Part shown: positions 58,728 through 64,000 of the stretch, one piece after another
Layout of the letters: each line of letters starts with the position of its first letter
How positions within the stretch are numbered: the stretch's first letter is position 1
Assembly: GCF_019636135.1 (NCBI RefSeq)
Contig: NZ_JAHBYD010000015.1
Coordinates: 1-64,000, forward strand
From: Phenylobacterium sp.
Lineage (GTDB): Bacteria > Pseudomonadota > Alphaproteobacteria > Caulobacterales > Caulobacteraceae
Direction of reading: 5' to 3'
DNA length: 64,000 bases
Made by a program: the position numbers and the translations under genes
Notes under the pieces: model-generated
The model's input: only the letters and a program-made list of their open reading frames with translations
Databases searched by the model: none
Told to the model about the DNA's origin: nothing

Positions 58728-59004
58728 TCGTTTCGCCCCCACGCTTCCGCCGCGCTCCGCGGGCGGCGAGCCCCGGCGGAGGTCTGCATCCAAGGCCAAG
58801 CTGGCCTCGTACTTGCAGGGAGAGTGCGAGTTCCGCAGGACGTTTCCCGAAACGCGAACCTATTTCGCCTGCGAATTGTTCGGCGTTGTGACGTACCCCC
58901 CGGCGTCCCAAGGTCAAGGTTGAAACCATGCGCCGCGGTCCCCCGCGCGGCCGGACAGGAGCAGTCTCATGCGGGGCTCTGGCCACGCGAGCACGAGTGG
59001 AAGC

Positions 59005-59037
59005 GACCGGCGCGCAGACTGCGCGGGCGGTCTTTTT
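59005..59037 (+). terminator. Orphan intrinsic terminator
   Basis: GACCG ... CGGTC with an inner GCGCGCA/TGCGCGG stem, followed by TTTTT. It lies 212 bp before the Trp-repeat gene. Confidence 0.7.
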
Positions 59038-59249
59038 GGTGTTTCCGGTTTGAAACATTCGCTCCGGGCCCAGCCGCGGCAAGGCGTCGCGCGGGGGTCG
59101 ATCTTAACGACAGTTAGACAGCTTTGTGGCATCTCTGCCCTAGGCGACGGGTCCCGGGGGGCGGCGGCGTCCGGTTTTGGGCAACAGTCGGCAAGTGCGG
59201 TTCCGTGGCTGATTTCGATGCATCCGGTCGCCCCTGGGGGGACGAAATC

Positions 59250-60599
59250 GTGACGGCCGTGATGGAAACCGGACGCGGCCGCAAGCGCGCGGGCCTCGCG
59301 ACCAGCCTTCTGGCGTGGCTGTGGCCCGACGCCAGGGAACAGCGCGACGAACGCGCTGGCCTGCTGGCCTGGAGCTCGCTGCTCGGCTGGCTGTGGCCCA
59401 GCGCGGTCCACGATGAGACCTACGGCCGTCCTCACGGGCTGATGGCCATCCTGTTCGGCTGGATGTGGCCGAACGTCGCCGACCGCGGCGTGCGTCGCTG
59501 GTGGCATTTCTCCTGGCTGTGGAGCTGGATGTGGCCCGGCAAGGTGCTGGGCCCCGACGGCGAGATCTGCCCGCTGGCCCCGTGGCACCCGGCGCTTCGG
59601 CCCGAAGTGTGTCCGGGCGAGACGTGGCACCACAAGCTACGCCGGCACGGTCCCGTCATGTTCATGATGTTCGGCGCGACCGCCCTGGCCTCGCCGACCC
59701 TGATGGAAGGCAACGGCATCCTCGACGGCGGCCGCCTGAACCTGTTCCGCGCCGACGGCCCGACGACTCCGGACCAGCCCACGGGCGGCGCCGATTCGAA
59801 CGGCGACGGTTCCGGCGCCGAGCCGGCAGACGACGGCGGCGCCGGCGGCGCGACGTCGGGCGGCGGCGGTGCGGGCGGTGGCGCGGGTGGCGGCGATGGC
59901 GACGCCACGGGTGTCGACGGCAGCTCCGATGGCGGTGGCGATCCCGCCACGACGAACGACGATTCCGCGCCCACGGCTGGCGATCCGGCCCCGACGACCG
60001 GCGACGGCGGCACGACCCTGGTCGGCCCCGGCTTCGATCCCGGCGGCGATCTCGATCCGGGCGTGGACCTGGGCGGCAGCGGTGGTGGCGGTGGCGGTGG
60101 TGGCGGCGCCGGCGGTACGGGCGGCGGCAGCGGTGGTGGCGGCGGCGGCGGTGCGACCGGCGGCGGCACGGCTGGCGGCGGTACGGGCGACGGCGACACG
60201 ACCGGCCCGACCCCGGGCGGCGGCGACCCCTTCAATCCGACGAACCCGGTTCCGCCCAGCGTGGATCCGCCCGGTCCGCTTCCGCCCACGGGCGGTCCGC
60301 CGGCCGAGCCCACCGTCCCCGGCGCGCCCGGCGGCGGCGGTGGCGGTACGAACAATCCGTTCGACCTGACGCCGCCCGGCAACAACGGCGGGAATACGGG
60401 CGGTGGCAACGGCGGCGGCGGCGAGGAAGGTCCTCCCCGCGGCGGCGATGACGGCAACCCGCCCGGCCAGACGACGCCGGTCAACCCCGGCCTCTCTGCA
60501 GCCGTTCCCGAGCCCGCGACCTGGGCGATGATGATCCTGGGCTTCGGCGCGGTGGGCTACGCCATCCGCCGGCGCCGGTTCGCCGCCTCGGTCCGCTAA
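59250..60599 (+). CDS. PEP-CTERM protein with Trp-[Leu/Met]-Trp-Pro repeats
   Basis: The 449-residue protein starts at GTG 59250, 8 bp after GGGGGGA; ATG 59262 is an alternative. W-[LM]-W-P occurs at residues 23-26, 47-50, 71-74 and 93-96, spaced 24, 24 and 22, each ending a hydrophobic stretch. A further hydrophobic segment (GPVMFMMFGATALASP) is at 133-148. About 240 residues of Gly/Asp/Thr-rich and then Pro-rich low complexity follow. The end is a PEP-CTERM tail (PEPATWAMMILGFG at 420-433, then RRRR). It is probably anchored then released by an exosortase into a surface or matrix layer. No similar protein is known to me. Confidence 0.8.
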   Translation: MTAVMETGRGRKRAGLATSLLAWLWPDAREQRDERAGLLAWSSLLGWLWPSAVHDETYGRPHGLMAILFGWMWPNVADRGVRRWWHFSWLWSWMWPGKVLGPDGEICPLAPWHPALRPEVCPGETWHHKLRRHGPVMFMMFGATALASPTLMEGNGILDGGRLNLFRADGPTTPDQPTGGADSNGDGSGAEPADDGGAGGATSGGGGAGGGAGGGDGDATGVDGSSDGGGDPATTNDDSAPTAGDPAPTTGDGGTTLVGPGFDPGGDLDPGVDLGGSGGGGGGGGGAGGTGGGSGGGGGGGATGGGTAGGGTGDGDTTGPTPGGGDPFNPTNPVPPSVDPPGPLPPTGGPPAEPTVPGAPGGGGGGTNNPFDLTPPGNNGGNTGGGNGGGGEEGPPRGGDDGNPPGQTTPVNPGLSAAVPEPATWAMMILGFGAVGYAIRRRRFAASVR

Positions 60600-61423
60600 T
60601 AGCGTTCGTAGCCGTAGCGCGGCGGCGGATAGTAAGGCTGCGGCTGCACCGGATAGGCGGGCGCGGGAATCCAGCGGCGATCGTCCTCCTCGCGCCGCGC
60701 GGCTTCGTACGCGCGGCGGCGATCCTCCTCGTAGGCGCGCTGGCGCTCCTCGGCGTAGGCGCGTTCGCGGGCTTCGGCCTCGGCGCGGCGCTGACGCGCT
60801 GCGGTCTCCTCCACCTGGCGGCGCTGGGCCTCGGCGGCGGCGGTCTGGGCCTGGATCGCGGCCAGTTGGGCGTCGTTGAGCCGCTTCGCGCGTGCCTCGG
60901 CCTCGGCGCGGTCGCGGGCGGCCTGCTCGGCGGCGAGGCGCTCCCGCTGCCGCGTGGCGGTCTGCGCCCCGCAGACCTTCAGGTCGACCAGCCCTTGTTC
61001 CGAACCGGACAGCGACGCGGTCAGCGGCTCCTCGGTCAGCCAGGCGATGCCCAGCGCGCCGCCGCGGCGCATGGCGACCTCGGTCTCCTCCGAGAGCACC
61101 AGCTCACCCGCGCTGCCTTCGCCGCGCAGCATCAGGTTCGAGAACCGCTGCTTGTCGATGCGGATCGGCAGGAAGGCGCGGGTCGGCAGGGCGTCCTTGA
61201 AGAACCGCAGGCTCGTCACCTGGCCGTCCGAGACCAGGGCGACGGGCGTGCTGGCGCCTGAGCGCGCGATCAGGTCGAGGTCGACCCGACAGCCCGCGTC
61301 CGTGGGCGTGATCACCCAGGCCAGGGCCGGCGTGCGCAAGGGGGCCGCCTTGGCCGGCGCGGAGGAAGCTTGAGTGGGAAGGAGCGCAGCAACCACCGCG
61401 CCCCCGATGATCATCCTGATCAC
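60596..61423 (-). CDS. Secreted coiled-coil protein
   Basis: The 275-residue precursor starts at GTG 61423, with GGAG seven bases upstream; ATG 61414 is an alternative. The signal peptide ends near QASSAPAK. Residues about 30-155 form a beta-rich domain with one Cys pair (GCRVDLDLIA; DLKVCGAQ). About 155-245 are an Arg/Glu/Ala coiled coil, then a Pro/Tyr tail (PQPYYPPPRYGYERY). It overlaps the Trp-repeat gene tail to tail by 4 bp. Function unknown. Confidence 0.8.
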   Translation of the reverse strand: MIRMIIGGAVVAALLPTQASSAPAKAAPLRTPALAWVITPTDAGCRVDLDLIARSGASTPVALVSDGQVTSLRFFKDALPTRAFLPIRIDKQRFSNLMLRGEGSAGELVLSEETEVAMRRGGALGIAWLTEEPLTASLSGSEQGLVDLKVCGAQTATRQRERLAAEQAARDRAEAEARAKRLNDAQLAAIQAQTAAAEAQRRQVEETAARQRRAEAEARERAYAEERQRAYEEDRRRAYEAARREEDDRRWIPAPAYPVQPQPYYPPPRYGYERY

Positions 61424-61524
61424 GCGAAGGCTCCAGATCGACTGACACGCGTGGGCCAGGATAGGGCCGTTGATCGCGCGCCGCCAGAGGCCGAACCGTC
61501 GCGGCTGAAAGGGCTGGCGGCCTA

Positions 61525-62719
61525 GTGTCCTGGTTCAGAAGTTTGCGCAGTTAAGGTTGATTGGCGTGAGTGGTGTTTCGGACACAGAATCGTTCGATGG
61601 AGGCGAGGATGTCGTCGGCGGACTTGGTCCATCGGAAGGGCTTGGGATCGGCATTGTGCTGATCGATGAAGGCGGCGATGTCGGCTTGCAGGTCGGCGAC
61701 GTTTCGGTGGACGCCGCGGCGTATCTTCTTGTCGGTGAGCAGGGCGAAGAAGCGCTCGACCTGATTGAGCCAGGATGAACTGGTCGGGGTCAGATGGACA
61801 TGCCAGCGGGGCCGCTTGGCCAGCCAGTCGCGGATCAGCTGGGTCTTGTGGGTGGCGTAGTTGTCCATGACCAGGTGGACATCGAGGTCCTCAGGCACGT
61901 TGGCCTCGATCTGGTCGAGGAAGCGGCGGAACTCGGTCGCTCGGTGGCGCGGGAAGCACTTGCCGATCACCTGGCCGGTGGCGACGTCGAGGGCGGCGAA
62001 GAGCGAGGTCGTGCCGTGGCGCTTGTAGTCGTGGGTGCGGCGCGCGGCCTGGCCGGGCCGCATGGGCAGCATCGGCTGGCTGCGGTCCAGCGCCTGGATC
62101 TGCGACTTCTCGTCGACGCAGAGCACGATGGCGTGCTCGGGCGGCGAGACGTAGAGGCCGACCACGTCGCGCACCTTGGCGACGAAGTCCGGATCGGTGG
62201 ACAGCTTGAAGGTCTCCAGCCGGTGCGGCTGCAGGCCGAAGGCGCGCCAGATGCGCTGCACGCTGGAGATCGACACGCCGCTGGCCCTGGCCATGCTGCG
62301 CGAACTCCAGTGGGTGGCGTCCGGCGGCAGGCTCTCCAGCGTGCGCACGATCACCGCCTCGATCTGCGCATCCTCAAGCGTACGCGGCGTCCCGGAGCGC
62401 GGCTCGTCGCGCAAGCCCTCCAGCCGATGCTCGGCGAAACGCCGGCGCCACTTGCCGACCGTGTTCTCGCTAACCCCCAGGCGGGCGGCCACATCCTTGT
62501 TCTGCGCGCCTTCGGCGCAGCCCAGAACGATCCGCGCCCGCAGCGCCAGGGCCTGCGCCGTGGTCCGACGCGACGCCAGCGACGTCAGCTCTGCACGCTC
62601 CGCCTCGCTGACCTGAAGCGGCGACAAGTACCGACCACCCATCCCAGACACTCCAAAACCAGGAGAGTCTGACACGATTGAGTCCCCTTAGAGTCCAGTG
62701 AACTTCTGAGTCGGGACAC
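61525..62719 (-). mobile_element. IS630-family insertion sequence, complete
   Basis: Imperfect terminal inverted repeats begin GTGTCCTGGTTCAGAAGTTT on the left and GTGTCCCGACTCAGAAGTTC on the right. They are flanked by TA at 61523-61524 and 62720-62721, the usual IS630 target duplication. The element is about 1.2 kb and carries one transposase gene that looks intact. Confidence 0.92.
61551..62675 (-). CDS. IS630-family transposase
   Basis: The 374-residue single-frame transposase has an N-terminal helix-turn-helix ([20 protein letters not shown]) and a second one ([20 protein letters not shown]). The DDE catalytic core has [29 protein letters not shown] and [20 protein letters not shown] with the final Glu. 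No frameshift is needed for its expression. Confidence 0.95.
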   Translation of the reverse strand: MSDSPGFGVSGMGGRYLSPLQVSEAERAELTSLASRRTTAQALALRARIVLGCAEGAQNKDVAARLGVSENTVGKWRRRFAEHRLEGLRDEPRSGTPRTLEDAQIEAVIVRTLESLPPDATHWSSRSMARASGVSISSVQRIWRAFGLQPHRLETFKLSTDPDFVAKVRDVVGLYVSPPEHAIVLCVDEKSQIQALDRSQPMLPMRPGQAARRTHDYKRHGTTSLFAALDVATGQVIGKCFPRHRATEFRRFLDQIEANVPEDLDVHLVMDNYATHKTQLIRDWLAKRPRWHVHLTPTSSSWLNQVERFFALLTDKKIRRGVHRNVADLQADIAAFIDQHNADPKPFRWTKSADDILASIERFCVRNTTHANQP

Positions 62720-64000
62720 TAGTTCCCCTTCAGCTTGCGGTCGAAGAAGTCCACCGCCTGCATCGCCCGGTGCATGCGGTTCTTCGGCGTCCAGCCGCCG
62801 CGGTGGCGCAGGCCCGGATAGACCATGGTCTCGAAGGGCGTGCCCGCGGCCTGCAGCGCGAACAGGATCCGCGTCGTGTGGTCGAAGGTGACGTTGTCGT
62901 CGGCCATGCCGTGCATCACCAGCAGCGAGCCCGGCTTGATCCGCGGCATGCGGGCCACGAGTTCGGTCGCCGCATAGCCCTTCGGGTTGTCCGCCGGCGC
63001 GCCCATGTAGCGCTCGGTGTAGTGGGTATCGTAGAGCGCCCAGTCGGTGACCGGCGCCCCGGCGACGCCGGCCTTGAAGGGGCTGTCCTTCGCCGTGAGC
63101 ATGAGCAGCGTCATGTAGCCGCCGTAGGACCAGCCGGTGACCCCGATGTTCGCCGCGTCCACATAGGGCAGGGACTGCAGGTATTTCGCGCCGGCGATCT
63201 GGTCGTCCACCTCGAGCTGGCCCATGCGCCGGTCGATGGCGGTCTTGAAGGCGACGGAGCGGTTGGGCGTGCCGCGGTTGTCGAGCCGGAAGAGGATGTA
63301 GCCGGCGTCGAGCAGGATCTGGTCCTCGGGCGTGTGCCAGTTCTTCGCCACGCGCGCGCTGCCCGGCCCGCCGTAGACCTGCACGACGACGGGGTATTTC
63401 TTCGACGGGTCGAAGCCGGGCGGGGTGCGCAGCTCCCACCAGAGGTCCTGGCCGTCGGCCGCCTTGATGGTCCCGAACTCGGGGACGCGCAGGCGCTCGG
63501 CGTAGGGCCAGAACGGGTGCCCGGCCTTCAGCGCGTTCTCCTCGATCCAGCGCACGCGGCTGCCGTCCGCCTTGTAGAGCGCGGTCTGCGGCGGGGTCTT
63601 GGGGTCCTCGTAGGTCCCGGCGAAGGCGCCGCCCTTGTCGGCCACGGTGACGGTCCACGAGCCGCCGCCGGGCGTGAGCGCCCGGGGCTCGCCGGGCGCC
63701 TTGTACGAGACCGCATAGAGCCGGCTTTCCACCGGGTTGTCCTTGTGCGCAAGGAAGAGGACGCGGCCCGCGGCCTCGTCGACGCCGGCGACCTTCTCGA
63801 CGGGCCAGTCGCCCTTCGTCACCTGCCGGATGAGTTTCCCGTCGGCGGCGTACAGGTAGAGGTGCAGGAAGCCCGAGCGCTCGGACGACCAGAGGAAGGT
63901 CCCGTCCTTCAGCGGCCTGAAGTCGTCGGAGAGGTCGACCCAGTGCGGGCTCTCCTCGGTGAGGATCGCCTTCGCGGCGCCGGTGGCCGGATCGACCGCC
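62719..64000 (-). CDS. S9-family (dipeptidyl peptidase IV-like) peptidase, 5' end outside window
   Basis: The visible 426 residues are the C-terminal part. The end of the beta-propeller (HWVDLSDDFRPLKDGTFLWS; FLHLYLYAADGK) is followed by the alpha/beta hydrolase domain with the nucleophile in GVTGWSYGGYM, the Asp in MHGMADDNVTFDH and the His in PGLRHRGGW. It would release dipeptides from proline-containing peptides. The IS630 element sits at its stop codon without changing the protein. The N-terminal signal and start lie beyond 64000. Confidence 0.93.
   Translation of the reverse strand, partial: AVDPATGAAKAILTEESPHWVDLSDDFRPLKDGTFLWSSERSGFLHLYLYAADGKLIRQVTKGDWPVEKVAGVDEAAGRVLFLAHKDNPVESRLYAVSYKAPGEPRALTPGGGSWTVTVADKGGAFAGTYEDPKTPPQTALYKADGSRVRWIEENALKAGHPFWPYAERLRVPEFGTIKAADGQDLWWELRTPPGFDPSKKYPVVVQVYGGPGSARVAKNWHTPEDQILLDAGYILFRLDNRGTPNRSVAFKTAIDRRMGQLEVDDQIAGAKYLQSLPYVDAANIGVTGWSYGGYMTLLMLTAKDSPFKAGVAGAPVTDWALYDTHYTERYMGAPADNPKGYAATELVARMPRIKPGSLLVMHGMADDNVTFDHTTRILFALQAAGTPFETMVYPGLRHRGGWTPKNRMHRAMQAVDFFDRKLKGN

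Larger units (their letters stand above)
58636..59249. other. 614-bp gap with two plus-strand terminators, possible ncRNA
   Basis: No protein gene is recognised. Two intrinsic terminators on the plus strand (58708-58727 and 59005-59037) have no plus-strand gene before them. The stretch 58730-59004 between them could be a small RNA gene. No clear promoter was identified. Confidence 0.45.

Noticed and set aside
59103..59118. Possible CtrA box (TTAACGACAGTTAG)
   Set aside because: Only the first half matches TTAA-N7-TTAA; the second half is TAGA, and position relative to a promoter is unclear.

Overview
The window is high-GC DNA (about 70% by eye) from an alphaproteobacterium, most likely Caulobacterales and close to Phenylobacterium or Caulobacter. 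This rests on five things: two LexA boxes of the alphaproteobacterial type (GTTC-N7-GTTC), PEP-CTERM tails of the PEPxxWA type, a methionine synthase split into two genes, a small secreted protein of the CC_3452 type, and a mostly housekeeping gene set. The genus is an inference. No rRNA, tRNA, CRISPR array or complete prophage was seen.

Layout. 1-5 kb: a hybrid histidine kinase facing a LuxR-type response regulator, then a gene of unknown function, bracketed by inverted copies of a repeat; then a TPR protein. 5-10 kb: rpoD, a PEP-CTERM metalloprotease and an M28 peptidase. 10-16 kb: a 2OG-Fe(II) oxygenase, a cluster of three secreted proteins (two paralogues around a DUF6152 protein), a membrane-anchored Pro-rich protein and a small ClpX-type zinc-finger protein. 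16-27.7 kb: a fatty acyl-CoA ligase, uvrC, a four-helix membrane protein, an SOS-box-controlled terminase-like DNA-binding protein, pgsA, and an lrp-pirin-sdaA operon. 27.8-31.3 kb: a large indolepyruvate ferredoxin oxidoreductase, divergent from the lrp-type gene. 31.3-35.7 kb: an accessory segment between hairpin repeats, with an SOS-box-controlled polymorphic-toxin-like gene, its overlapping probable immunity gene, a DUF169 gene and a DUF6624 gene. 35.6-47 kb: a YkgJ-like Cys-rich protein and spermidine-synthase-like pair, acyl-CoA dehydrogenase, a lysine 2,3-aminomutase-like enzyme, an L,D-transpeptidase next to a YcbK/MepK-type peptidase, CsbD, TetR, ettA and an MFS exporter. 47-54 kb: a methionine-cycle operon (ArsR-methyltransferase fusion, metF, ABM-like protein, metH in two parts, a 32-residue membrane peptide). 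54-64 kb: PhyH oxygenase, tandem small secreted paralogues, plsY, a glycine-zipper protein, a thioesterase, an unusual Trp-repeat PEP-CTERM protein, an intact IS630-type element and the 3' part of an S9 peptidase.

Intergenic DNA is unusually rich in hairpin repeats of several families. The most striking is a family whose arms are built from a 9-bp tandem period, in at least five sequence versions. The best candidates for undescribed biology are the SOS-controlled toxin/immunity pair (31744-33875), the protein with a 24-residue Trp-Leu/Met-Trp-Pro period (59250-60599), the 9-bp-period hairpin family, and the possibly leaderless, palindrome-controlled methionine operon.
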